Shown: positions 1 through 7,143 of the stretch, in pieces
Position numbering within the stretch: the stretch's first letter is position 1
How the letters are laid out: every line of letters begins with the position of its first letter
Origin: Peptococcaceae bacterium UBA6116
Lineage (GTDB): Bacteria > Bacillota > Desulfitobacteriia > Desulfitobacteriales > Syntrophobotulaceae
DNA: 55,852 nt
NCBI GenBank assembly: GCA_002423425.1
Contig: DIWC01000028.1
Span: forward strand, 1-55,852
Direction: 5' to 3'
Made by a program: the position numbers and the translations under genes
Notes under the pieces: model-generated
Told to the model about the DNA's origin: nothing
Seen by the model: only the letters and a program-made list of their open reading frames with translations
Databases searched by the model: none

Positions 1-1
1 G

Positions 2-415
2 GAACGTTTCCCATCAGGCAAATTTGCTGCCAATGAACTTATCCTGCACTTAGGACTACTGGCATACAATTTGCTTCGTATCCTTGGGCAAGAAAGCTTA
101 GAGACATCGGATGCTCCGCCTAAGAAAAAAGTATTCCGCCGCCGGATAAAAACAGTCATTCAAAAGATCATTACCCTGGCCGCAAAATTAGTTCATCATG
201 CACGACGATACCGATTACGATTTGGAAAGCACAGCCTTTCATTCATACAGAAAGACAATATCTTACTACATAGATTACACCAGCAATCCTGCAACCAGTC
301 TGTGGGGCACAGTACCACGGCGAGCGAAGCACGGATTGCGAAGCGCGGCTTTTTGCGCCAAGGAGGGCGCAATTGCCGAAGAGTGGTATTGTGCCCCACA
401 GACATTCCCGGATGA
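2..415 (+). pseudogene. IS1380-family transposase, C-terminal part only
   Basis: The frame is open from the window start. It encodes ERFPSGKFAANELIL followed by LGLLAYNLLRILGQ, which is typical of the C-terminal part of IS1380-type DDE transposases (PF13701), and then a basic stretch with VIQKIITLAAKLVHHARR. The family resemblance fades after about position 240. The remaining codons up to the TGA at 413-415 read through the repeat and the palindrome at 300-401, so the true C-terminus may be altered by that insertion. The catalytic residues would lie upstream of the window, so whether the complete gene is active cannot be judged. Confidence 0.7.
300..401 (-). repeat. Palindromic structured element, copy A
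   Basis: Arms of 19 bp (300-318 and 383-401) pair throughout with one G-T wobble. Read on the minus strand, the core contains TCTTCGGC, then a 7-bp inner stem TTGCGCC/GGCGCAA around the loop CTCCTT, then GCCGCGCTTCGCAATCCGTG and CTTCGCTCGCC. Copy B at 18121-18227 has the same core order on the plus strand, with completely different but still complementary arms. The element lies in the tail of the IS remnant. Its function is unknown. Confidence 0.75.
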
Positions 416-484
416 ATTGCATTTAAAGCCTGCAAAGAGCAGGATTATTTCTTAAGATTATATACTTATCACGGATTCAGGATT

Positions 485-1057
485 TTGGCTTTATCAGTCT
501 TACGTTCTGTTGTGAATATTTCTGAAAAGAGTAAGCAGAAAGCGGAAGAGACCTTATTCTCAGTTGAACAGATTTCGGGCGCGATAGATGAAATAGCCAA
601 AGGGGCCTCCCAGCAAGCTGTTGAAGTAAGGCAAGAGGTCCAAAAAATAGAAAGCCTCTCCGCTGAAATCGGGTTATTATCTGAAAACTTTAATGGGGTT
701 ATTAATGATACGCAGGAAATAAACGAACTTAACACGATTGGGCTTCAATCGGTCAGTCTGCTTCAAGTCAAGCCGGAGGAAACGAATGATGCCCTAGACC
801 ATATTTATCAAACCATTGAAAGTCTGACCAATTCGACGGGAAATATAGAACTGCTTTTAGAATCTGTGGAAAGTATTGCCAGACAAACCAATTTACTCGC
901 TCTGAATGCAGCGATTGAAGCGGCGGCTTCGAGCGGGGAGATAGCGGCAACAGCGGAAAATCAAGTTTTAGTATTGGAAGAGATGAAGAACATTACCTAT
1001 GAGTTAGATGGGATTACACATAAACTTGATAAAAAGTTAGAAAAATTTCAGTTGTAA
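485..1057 (+). pseudogene. Methyl-accepting chemotaxis protein remnant
   Basis: The translated text is the C-terminal cytoplasmic part of a chemotaxis receptor: SVEQISGAIDEIAKGASQQA near residue 27-46 and the signalling-tip motif SIARQTNLLALNAAIEAA near residue 130-147. The ligand-binding, membrane and HAMP parts are missing because the frame begins directly after the IS end. The conserved segment that should follow NAAIEAA (normally RAGE..GFAVVADEVRKLA and the helix after it) is also absent; the text jumps from EAAASSG to EIAATAENQV. The gene is therefore truncated at the 5' end and internally deleted. The CheA/CheW-binding hairpin cannot form normally, so this is very likely inactive. Confidence 0.8.
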
Positions 1058-1142
1058 GCATACTTTTATTTTAAAAACCTTGTCAATAACGGTGTGAAAA
1101 TTTAACATACTCATTTTAGTGTGACGGTTGCAGCCAAGAAGT

Positions 1143-1194
1143 TTGACTAAGAGAAGAAGGTTATGTTAATATAGATCAAACGTCCGAACTGGAC
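1143..1194 (+). promoter_or_regulatory. Candidate promoter and operator of the phasin-UbiB-TetR operon
   Basis: TTGACT at 1143-1148 and TTAATA at 1166-1171, 17 bp apart, form a plausible SigA promoter upstream of the 1233 gene. The imperfect palindrome GTCCGAACTGGAC (1182-1194) lies where transcription would start. The word ACGTCCG recurs just before the tetR gene (4568-4574, in ACATACGTCCGTTCGAG). Repression by the TetR protein of this operon is inferred. Confidence 0.4.
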
Positions 1195-1232
1195 ATAATA
1201 AATTTAATGTAATTAAATGGGGAGGTCTATTT

Positions 1233-1559
1233 ATGACAAATTTATTTGAGAAATCAATTGATTTAGGCTTGGGACTTCTTTTATATTCAAGAGAAAAAAT
1301 AGAAGAAATGGTAGAAGAACTTGTTAACAAAGGTGAAATTGCCAAAAAAGATGCGCGGCAATTTGCCAATGGGATGGTAAAAAAAGGAGAGGAACAGAGA
1401 GAGGAGTTAAAAAAGTTAATTCAAGATGAAGTTTCGGAAACGTTGAATAATATGGGCGTGGCAAAGAAGCAAGATATTGTTACGAAAGATGAAATTAGCC
1501 AAATAGTAAGAGAGCAAATTAAGCAAATATTTAGTGAGCAAGGGATTATAAAAGCCTGA
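1233..1559 (+). CDS. Phasin-like coiled-coil protein
   Basis: This 108-aa protein starts at an ATG behind a GGGGAGG ribosome site. It opens with a short hydrophobic helix (SIDLGLGLLLYSREKIEEMV), followed by a highly charged helical tail with KGEIAKKDARQFANGMVKKGEEQREELKK. This pattern matches the phasin / PHA granule-associated-like family (PF05597-type), whose members in Clostridia often lie beside a UbiB/AarF kinase gene, as here. Phasins coat polyhydroxyalkanoate granules in other bacteria, but small Firmicutes relatives often occur without PHA genes, so a scaffold role for the kinase is equally possible. It is the first gene of a five-gene rightward operon. Confidence 0.6.
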   Translation: MTNLFEKSIDLGLGLLLYSREKIEEMVEELVNKGEIAKKDARQFANGMVKKGEEQREELKKLIQDEVSETLNNMGVAKKQDIVTKDEISQIVREQIKQIFSEQGIIKA

Positions 1560-1619
1560 ATCAAAAAAATCGCCGCAGCAGGCATCTAAGCTTTTGTAAA
1601 ACAGTATGGGGATGATCGG

Positions 1620-3308
1620 GTGGTTAACGGACGGACTAAAGCCAGAAGATATAATGAAATTATAAGTGTTTTTGCCAAGCATGGTTTTGGCTACCTGATG
1701 GAACAGCTTGGAATTCTTAATTTTTTTAAAATAAAATTAAGAAGGTTAAATCGGGATGATGAGGCTAATAATTCCAGGCTTTCAACAGGTGAAAGACTGA
1801 GACTAGCCTGTGAAAAATTAGGACCGACCTTTGTCAAGCTAGGGCAGATATTGAGTACAAGAGGAGATATTTTTTCTCCGGATGTTGTTAAAGAATTAAT
1901 GAAGCTCCAGGATTCCGTTCAGCCATTTTCCTTTGCTGAAGTGAGAACAGTAATTGAAAGCGAACTTGAAGATAAGCTTGAGAATGTCTATAAAGAATTT
2001 GAAGAGAAGCCGCTTGCTTCCGCCTCTGTATCTCAGGTTCATTACGCAAGGCTAAATTCCGGAAAACCGGTTGCCGTAAAGGTTCAGCGGCCTGGAATAG
2101 AGAAAAACATCCATCTTGATTTGGATATTCTGAAGGACATTGCCCATTTTATTGACAATCACACCAAGTATGGAAAAATGTATGATTTCAGTAATATGGT
2201 GCTTGAATTCGAAAACACCTTAAAAAATGAATTGGATTTCACAAAAGAAGCGGAAAACGCTGAGAAATTCCAACAGAATTTTAGAAGGGATGAAGGCATC
2301 ACCGTTCCTCAAATAAAATGGATTTATACAACAAGGCGTATTCTGACCATGGAGTATATTGAAGGACTTAGTGTGAATGACCATAAGGCGCTGGAACAAG
2401 CAGGCATTGATAGAAAAAAATTGGCGAAGAAGCTTTTTGCATCGGTTTGCAATCAAATATTACGGGACGGTTTTTTTCATGCAGATCCTCATCCGGGAAA
2501 TATTAAAGTTATGCCTGATGGGACAATCGTATTTCTGGATTTTGGAATGGTCGGGAGTTTCAATGAGACACAAAAAAGAACCATCTCCAATTTTTTCATA
2601 GGCATTGTGGCTAAAGACAGCAAAATGGTTGTCTGGTCAATTCTCGATTTGAATTCAATGTCCAAAAGAAACAATCTGAAGAAATTCGAAAAAGACGTAG
2701 ACAAAATAATAGAAAAATACTTGACTTTGCCTTGGAATGAGATAAAGATTGGAGATTTATTTTATGAGATTTTCAATATTGCTTATTTAAACCATTTTAA
2801 ATTTCCTCATGAATTCACGTTGCTGGCCAAAGCTTTGGCAACTTCGCAGGGCTTGGCGGAAAAATTGGCGCCTGATCTCAACGCACTTGTCGTAGCAAAA
2901 CCGATTGCCAAAAAATTACTTTACCAATCATTTTCGCCCCGAAACCTTAGCAAGGATATGATAAAAAGTATATTCAATTATAAAAGTTTATGGAACGAAT
3001 TTCCATCCGCTATGCTCAATTTCTTAGGAAAAATGGAAGATGGAAATTTTGTTATACAGTTTGAAATTAAAGACATAGGCAACATCCAAAAGCGGGTTGA
3101 CAGGACCTTCAACAGAATATCCTTTAGTGTTGTATTGCTTGCGGTAAGCATCATTATTGCCGGGATTATTATCGGTTCAGGCTTGAGTGCAAGCACAGGA
3201 AGCGAAATGGCACTCTTAAATATTACTGTTCTTAAAATTGGACTGGCTATTGCGGCGGTAATTCTTGTGGGTTTGGTCATTTCAATGTTCAGGTCCAACC
3301 GCTTATAA
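1620..3308 (+). CDS. UbiB/AarF/ABC1 family atypical kinase
   Basis: The 562-aa protein has the ABC1/ADCK/UbiB kinase-like fold: KLGPTFVKLGQILSTRGDI near residue 63 (the KxGQ signature), PVAVKVQRPG near residue 152 (nucleotide-binding lysine), FHADPHPGNI near 285 (catalytic loop) and VFLDFGMVG near 304 (metal-binding DFG-like). Two transmembrane helices close the protein (about 503-525 and 535-557). Family members support isoprenoid quinone or other lipid metabolism at the membrane and have ATPase activity. Ubiquinone itself is not expected in a Clostridia anaerobe, so menaquinone or lipid homeostasis is more likely. The chosen GTG start follows GGGGATGAT; the gene lies 60 bp behind the phasin-like gene. 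Confidence 0.85.
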   Translation: MVNGRTKARRYNEIISVFAKHGFGYLMEQLGILNFFKIKLRRLNRDDEANNSRLSTGERLRLACEKLGPTFVKLGQILSTRGDIFSPDVVKELMKLQDSVQPFSFAEVRTVIESELEDKLENVYKEFEEKPLASASVSQVHYARLNSGKPVAVKVQRPGIEKNIHLDLDILKDIAHFIDNHTKYGKMYDFSNMVLEFENTLKNELDFTKEAENAEKFQQNFRRDEGITVPQIKWIYTTRRILTMEYIEGLSVNDHKALEQAGIDRKKLAKKLFASVCNQILRDGFFHADPHPGNIKVMPDGTIVFLDFGMVGSFNETQKRTISNFFIGIVAKDSKMVVWSILDLNSMSKRNNLKKFEKDVDKIIEKYLTLPWNEIKIGDLFYEIFNIAYLNHFKFPHEFTLLAKALATSQGLAEKLAPDLNALVVAKPIAKKLLYQSFSPRNLSKDMIKSIFNYKSLWNEFPSAMLNFLGKMEDGNFVIQFEIKDIGNIQKRVDRTFNRISFSVVLLAVSIIIAGIIIGSGLSASTGSEMALLNITVLKIGLAIAAVILVGLVISMFRSNRL

Positions 3309-3339
3309 CTTTATGGTTAAATAGAAAGAGGCAGGAATC

Positions 3340-4065
3340 ATGAGAAGTTATTGGGATTTACTCTTGTTCTTTACCTGCTATTCCTTTTTGGGATGGATGA
3401 TGGAAACAATTTTTGCCAGTATAAACGAAAGGAAGTTCATCAACAGAGGTTTTTTAACCGGATTTTTTTGCCCTCTATATGGTTTTGGCGCTGTTTTAGC
3501 TGTACTATCCTCAAAATGGGCCAGTACAGTTTTCGAAAACAACAATATTACCTCACTCGTCATAAGCATATTATTGGCGATCATTCTGGTTACTGTTTTA
3601 GAATATTTGACGGGGTTCATATTGGAGAAAATATTTAACTGCAAGTGGTGGGATTACAACAGTAATTTCGCGAATATTCATGGCTATATTTGTCTAAAAT
3701 ATTCGCTTCTTTGGGGTTTGCTGGCCTTGCTGCTGCTGCAGGTTGTACATCCTGTAATTTCAGAACTGGTTTTCGCTATGCCGGGTTCAATAAAAGGTTA
3801 TATAGCAGCATTGCTATGCTTATATTTTTTGGTAGATACGGCAAAATCGATAATTGACGCTTTGGATTTAAGAAAAGTTATTCTAAACTATACAAATCTT
3901 CCGGTAAATAAATATTATGAAAAAATTCTTCGGTATAAGCGGTTTTTTCTTGCCTTTCCACGCTTGTTGATCTTAAATGCCGGTATTATTAACCGTGATG
4001 TAAGGAGTATCCTGGATGATAGATTTGATAAAATCAAGGTTAAAGTTAAAAGCAAATTCCAGTAA
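3340..4065 (+). CDS. PF06541-family membrane protein (putative ABC transporter permease type)
   Basis: This 241-aa integral membrane protein begins RSYWDLLLFFTCYSFLGWMM and contains FINRGFLTGFFCPLYGFGAV and TGFILEKIFNCKWWDY. Those motifs mark the PF06541 family (formerly DUF1113, labelled ABC transporter type IV/CmpB). Five to six hydrophobic segments are visible. The family usually occurs without a recognisable ATPase, and none is nearby, so transport is not established. It sits 31 bp after the UbiB-like gene behind an AGAGGCAGG ribosome site. Its last 50 bp overlap the next gene in another frame, which suggests translational coupling. Confidence 0.75.
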   Translation: MRSYWDLLLFFTCYSFLGWMMETIFASINERKFINRGFLTGFFCPLYGFGAVLAVLSSKWASTVFENNNITSLVISILLAIILVTVLEYLTGFILEKIFNCKWWDYNSNFANIHGYICLKYSLLWGLLALLLLQVVHPVISELVFAMPGSIKGYIAALLCLYFLVDTAKSIIDALDLRKVILNYTNLPVNKYYEKILRYKRFFLAFPRLLILNAGIINRDVRSILDDRFDKIKVKVKSKFQ

Positions 4066-4546
4066 TTTTGATGAATTTAGAGAATGTATCAGGGATCTAA
4101 TCAAAAATGAAAATATAGGTCTGATGGAAAATTTTAGACAGCATGGCAGGATAACGTGCCTCGAACACAGTCTATACGTGTCATACACCAGTTATCTAAT
4201 CTGCAGGCATTTAGAATTTGACTACCGTTCAGCCGCCAGAGGGGGACTGCTTCATGATTTCTTCCTGTACGACTGGCACATAACAAAACAGGATAAGGGC
4301 TTGCACGGATTTACTCATCCCTGTTCGGCCTTAAAAAATGCTAATAAGTTCTTTTCTTTGAATGATTTGGAAAAGGATATTATCGTCAAGCATATGTGGC
4401 CTTTAACGGTAAAATTGCCTAAATATAAAGAAGCTTTCATCGTAGCATTTGCAGATAAATACTGTGCCTTTATGGAAATTATCCAATTTGACAGCAGAGC
4501 AAGCATTTGCAGACTGATGAGTGAGTTTTATGCAAAGATTACATAA
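4016..4546 (+). CDS. HD-domain phosphohydrolase-like protein
   Basis: The 176-aa soluble protein carries an HD-type metal site: EHSLYVSYTSYLICRHL near residue 48, GGLLHDFFLYDW near residue 78 (the HD pair) and HMWPLTVKLPKY plus FADKYCAF further on. The spacing H...HD...H...D matches small HD hydrolases (PF01966), including enzymes cleaving nucleotides or phosphate esters. The substrate is unknown. It overlaps the preceding membrane-protein gene by 50 bp, which fixes it as part of the same operon, and is followed 44 bp later by the tetR gene. Confidence 0.75.
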   Translation: MIDLIKSRLKLKANSSNFDEFRECIRDLIKNENIGLMENFRQHGRITCLEHSLYVSYTSYLICRHLEFDYRSAARGGLLHDFFLYDWHITKQDKGLHGFTHPCSALKNANKFFSLNDLEKDIIVKHMWPLTVKLPKYKEAFIVAFADKYCAFMEIIQFDSRASICRLMSEFYAKIT

Positions 4547-4590
4547 AAGATACAATATTAATACATACGTCCGTTCGAGGTGAATTTATA

Positions 4591-5172
4591 ATGAATGAAA
4601 AACCAAATGAAGCTAGTCAGTCCCAAAGGATACTTTACGCTGCCTTTAAATGCATATCCACAAAGGGTTATGCGAATGTTTCCTTGAGGGATATTGCAGA
4701 TGAAGCCGGTGTCGTGTTAAGTCAGTTAAATTATTACTACAAAAATAAAGAAGGATTATTTACAGAAGTGGTAAAAATGCTGGCTCAACAATATTTAAGG
4801 GAAATTGAGGATATCTTGAAAAACGGTGAATCAAAAAATGAAAAGATAGCCTGCTTAATAAAGTATTTTCAAGAAATGTTAAGAAATAACCCTGAATTGT
4901 TTAAGCTTCTTTTCGATTTGAGCAGTATGGCTCTTTGGTCTGATTCCTTACGAAAGCTTCTCGGCAATCTTTTTAATGATGTAACAAAACTTATTGAAAG
5001 ATACATTCTACACAGTTTTTCTGAAGAAGAAAAACTCATAGGCCATTCATCAGCAGCATTGTCCAGGGTAATATTAGGCGCTATATTTGGAACTTCGATC
5101 CAGGTAATGCTGGCTAGAGATCAGGAAGACATGATGGATTCGTTATCGGCTATACAAGTATTATTTGAGTAA
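4591..5172 (+). CDS. TetR/AcrR family transcriptional regulator
   Basis: This 193-aa protein has a clear N-terminal TetR helix-turn-helix: RILYAAFKCISTKGYANVSL, then DIADEAGVVLSQLNYYYKNK and GLFTEVV, about residues 14-61. The C-terminal half is helical and ligand-binding in type, with no recognisable subfamily. It is the last gene of the phasin-UbiB-PF06541-HD operon. A sequence sharing ACGTCCG with the palindrome at the operon promoter lies just upstream of its own start, so autoregulation and control of the whole operon are likely but inferred. A strong hairpin follows the stop codon directly. Confidence 0.85.
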   Translation: MNEKPNEASQSQRILYAAFKCISTKGYANVSLRDIADEAGVVLSQLNYYYKNKEGLFTEVVKMLAQQYLREIEDILKNGESKNEKIACLIKYFQEMLRNNPELFKLLFDLSSMALWSDSLRKLLGNLFNDVTKLIERYILHSFSEEEKLIGHSSAALSRVILGAIFGTSIQVMLARDQEDMMDSLSAIQVLFE

Positions 5173-5175
5173 TAT

Positions 5176-5219
5176 AGTGGGGGCGTAACGAAACTTTAGT
5201 TTTCGTTATGCCCCCTCAC
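5176..5219 (+). terminator. Strong hairpin after tetR
   Basis: The sequence from AGTGGGGGCG to GCCCCCTCACT folds into a long stem (GGGGGCGTAACGAAA against TTTCGTTATGCCCCC, one G-T pair) with a short loop. It starts four bases after the tetR stop. There is no T-run behind it, so termination may be inefficient, or the hairpin may protect the mRNA end. Confidence 0.55.
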
Positions 5220-5336
5220 TTATTTGAGGTAAAAATTTTTGTAAATTACTCATCTTCAGTCCTTCTTCTGAACACAGATTCTTTCGTGCCTGTTCCTTTT
5301 CACATAGCTAAAATAAGTAAAATAGGGACTTAGATC

Positions 5337-5564
5337 TCAAAAAAAGCAATAGGAAAAAAGACTCCTGTCTTTGTAATGAGGGCAACGCCACTTGATCCGG
5401 CACCTATCGTTGTTGAATCCCCAATTGAGCATGGGCAAGTCAGACCAAGCTTGGAAGATGGAATAACGGCACACTCTTTTAATATGGTCTGTAAGTTGTT
5501 GATGAGACCAAAGAGAACACGAAGCAGGCAGTAAATTATCTAAAAAATAAAACAAAATAATCAT
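5337..5564 (-). pseudogene. Possible transposase fragment
   Basis: The stretch 5220-5632 has no intact gene. A minus-strand frame here contains LPMLNWGFNNDRCRIKWRCPH, a mixture of cysteine, histidine and basic residues that resembles the N-terminal part of some DDE transposases whose text runs to ...KWRCP. No ribosome site or family start is visible and the frame is short. It sits among other mobile remnants (the group II intron at 5962-6355). I cannot assign an IS family, and the resemblance may be accidental. Confidence 0.25.
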
Positions 5565-5617
5565 TTTTAAAACTAAAAGATAAGAGTTAGCTAAATAAAT
5601 TTTTTAATTAGCAAAAC

Positions 5618-5647
5618 AGAAAAAAAGAGGTGTTATCCCTCTTTTTT
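5618..5647 (-). terminator. Terminator overlapping the stop of the 54-aa gene
   Basis: Read on the minus strand, AAAAAAGAGG and CCTCTTTTTT pair around GATAACA (an A-T-rich stem with a 4-bp GC-containing core), and the 3' arm doubles as the T-run. The TAA stop of the small gene at 5633-5635 lies in the loop. Confidence 0.6.
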
Positions 5648-5797
5648 AATTTCTAGATCATCAGGATTCTTATCCTTGGTGGGAATACTATTAGCGGAGG
5701 TAGTTTTTTCAGTATTTTTAGCGTTTGCTTTCAATTCTTTTGTATAACTGCGACTAGAAGCGGGAAATCGCGGAAATAAATCAAATTCGAATGGCAT
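5633..5797 (-). CDS. Small hypothetical protein, 54 aa
   Basis: An ATG at 5797 follows a perfect AGGAGG-type site (CAAAGGAGGGTTGATAAA). The product begins MPFEFDLFPRFPASSRSY and continues as a hydrophilic, probably disordered tail rich in Lys, Thr, Asn and Ser, ending LEIKKEG. It has no membrane segment and no cysteine. The stop codon lies inside a small hairpin (AAAAAAGAGG / CCTCTTTTTT) with a T-run on the minus strand, a typical terminator. The combination of strong ribosome site and fitted terminator argues for a real gene. I do not recognise it. Confidence 0.55.
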   Translation of the reverse strand: MPFEFDLFPRFPASSRSYTKELKANAKNTEKTTSANSIPTKDKNPDDLEIKKEG

Positions 5798-5961
5798 TTT
5801 ATCAACCCTCCTTTGGCTTATTTAACCTAAAATTACAATATATCTATTATGTCAATTTTTTAAAAAAATATTCAGAGTTAATTTGATGAATATTTTTACA
5901 AACCGATTGTTTAATTTTGGAAAAATAAGGGAAAAATACCCTTAAATTAGAATTGGTTTTT

Positions 5962-6355
5962 ATGAAATAGGCGGATTAGCAAAGTAACCCGCCCCTTCCC
6001 GAACCGTACGAGCGACTTTCACCGCATACGGCTCTCCATATTCCAAATGAGTTATCGTCGTTTCATCAATGGTCGGCATTGTTCCGACGGCGATAACCTT
6101 CCAGTCTTTCGATGAGTTTTGATTGCTTCATTCAAAGCACTCCTTTCGAGATTGGAACTTGGAATACTGCCCCCCTTCACCATGTGCCTTCCATTACAGA
6201 AGGCCGTTGGGCTACTGTTAGGGCTCTCTGCCATATGCCGACATGCTATTTATTGTCCCCCAGAGGCTTTCGCATGAGGTTAGTCGGTTGTCTTACATCG
6301 CATCGCAGGAGCGATGATTTCTGGGAAATGTTTATGAAGCGCACAGCGTGCACAC
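5962..6355 (-). mobile_element. ORF-less group II intron remnant
   Basis: On the minus strand positions 6034-6001 form an exact 34-nt domain V: it begins GAGCCGTATGC, has a GAAA tetraloop (6017-6020) and ends CGTACGGTTC, with the catalytic AGC triad at 6033-6031. Domain VI follows as a GC-rich hairpin (GGCGG...CCGCC, 5970-5994), then a candidate 3' end at CTATTTCAT. The candidate 5' end GTGTG lies at 6355, next to the ribosome site of the downstream rightward gene. Only about 390 nt separate the ends and there is no intron-encoded reverse transcriptase, so domain I is probably shortened and domain IV is empty. It lies antisense to the 6373 gene. Confidence 0.75.
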
Positions 6356-6372
6356 AGAAGGAGGAAATTAAA

Positions 6373-7143
6373 ATGTTCCCGCTAAGGGAAAAAAAATATA
6401 AGAATCAACTAATCTTAATTATATTAATTCTTATAGAAATTTCAATTATAAGTGTGACTTTTTTAGCAAATCATAGACCTATTGTGAAGATGGAAAACCA
6501 GCAAAACACAAATGAGCAAAAGACAAATACTATATATCTCGAAGGTTTAAAGGATAATGGGGAGCCAATTACAGTTAGAGCTACTTCAACAGATATAACT
6601 CTTTTAACAGAAAAACTTGATAAACTTGCGGCGGAGTATAATGCCGACCCGGAATATCTGAATTATATAGTACAGGTAGAAAAAACTTTTGACTTAGAAC
6701 CTTGTGAACTTCTAGCTCTAATAGCTCAAGAATCCGGGTTTATACCCCAAACGCGTATGGACGGAGGATCTCTGTCTTATAGTACAACCCAAATGAAACT
6801 GCCTACGGCTAAGACCGCCTATATGGCTATCACTGAATACTATAAAATGGATATACCTTATCCGACGCATGAGTTGTTACAGGACAATAAATACTACGCT
6901 GCTTTTTTAGCCGGAGGATATTTGCGTTACCTAAACAATACTTATAAAGATAAATATGAATCCTATACTGCATATAACTGGGGAATAGGGGGAAGGATGA
7001 TCTTTTTTAATAACAATGGAAACTTTAAATCCCCATATGCTATAAAAGTGGCAAGCCTCGGAAAATCATTTGTTGAATATGTTGGCAAAGAATATGCTTA
7101 TTCAAGCAGTATCAACCCGGAAGGAATTGATTTTCGGATTTAG
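6373..7143 (+). CDS. Lytic transglycosylase-like (SLT domain) membrane-anchored protein
   Basis: The 256-aa protein has a basic N-terminus and one membrane helix (about residues 13-32). A linker is followed by an SLT/lysozyme-like domain: CELLALIAQESGFIPQTR with catalytic Glu120, SYSTTQMKLPTAKTAY, AAFLAGGYLRYL and YTAYNWGIGG. It should cleave the glycan strand of peptidoglycan outside the membrane. The usual GLMQ signature is replaced by STTQMK, a modest deviation. The ATG at 6373 follows GAAGGAGG; the longer open frame upstream runs through the antisense group II intron and is not coding. The stop overlaps the end of the convergent amt gene. Confidence 0.75.
   Translation: MFPLREKKYKNQLILIILILIEISIISVTFLANHRPIVKMENQQNTNEQKTNTIYLEGLKDNGEPITVRATSTDITLLTEKLDKLAAEYNADPEYLNYIVQVEKTFDLEPCELLALIAQESGFIPQTRMDGGSLSYSTTQMKLPTAKTAYMAITEYYKMDIPYPTHELLQDNKYYAAFLAGGYLRYLNNTYKDKYESYTAYNWGIGGRMIFFNNNGNFKSPYAIKVASLGKSFVEYVGKEYAYSSSINPEGIDFRI

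Larger units (their letters stand above)
1..484 (+). mobile_element. 3' end of an IS1380-type insertion sequence, cut by the window edge
   Basis: The left edge holds the end of a transposase frame, followed by non-coding DNA up to about position 484. The last 98 bp (387-484) recur inverted at 9466-9563 with one mismatch seen, and both copies stop matching just after CACGGATTCAGGATTT, so this is the likely terminal end of the element. A segment from 237 to about 333 recurs inverted near 55699-55791. A 102-bp palindromic element sits inside the tail at 300-401. Family assignment rests on the transposase C-terminus; the other end lies outside the window. Confidence 0.7.

Noticed and set aside
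300..401. Direct repeats GCTTCGC in the palindrome as a CRISPR-like array
   Set aside because: There are only two 7-base repeats with a 7-base gap, no spacers of normal size and no cas genes.
6112..6372. An 87-codon extension of the lytic transglycosylase frame
   Set aside because: It runs antisense through the group II intron, including its conserved parts. A strong ribosome site marks the start at 6373.
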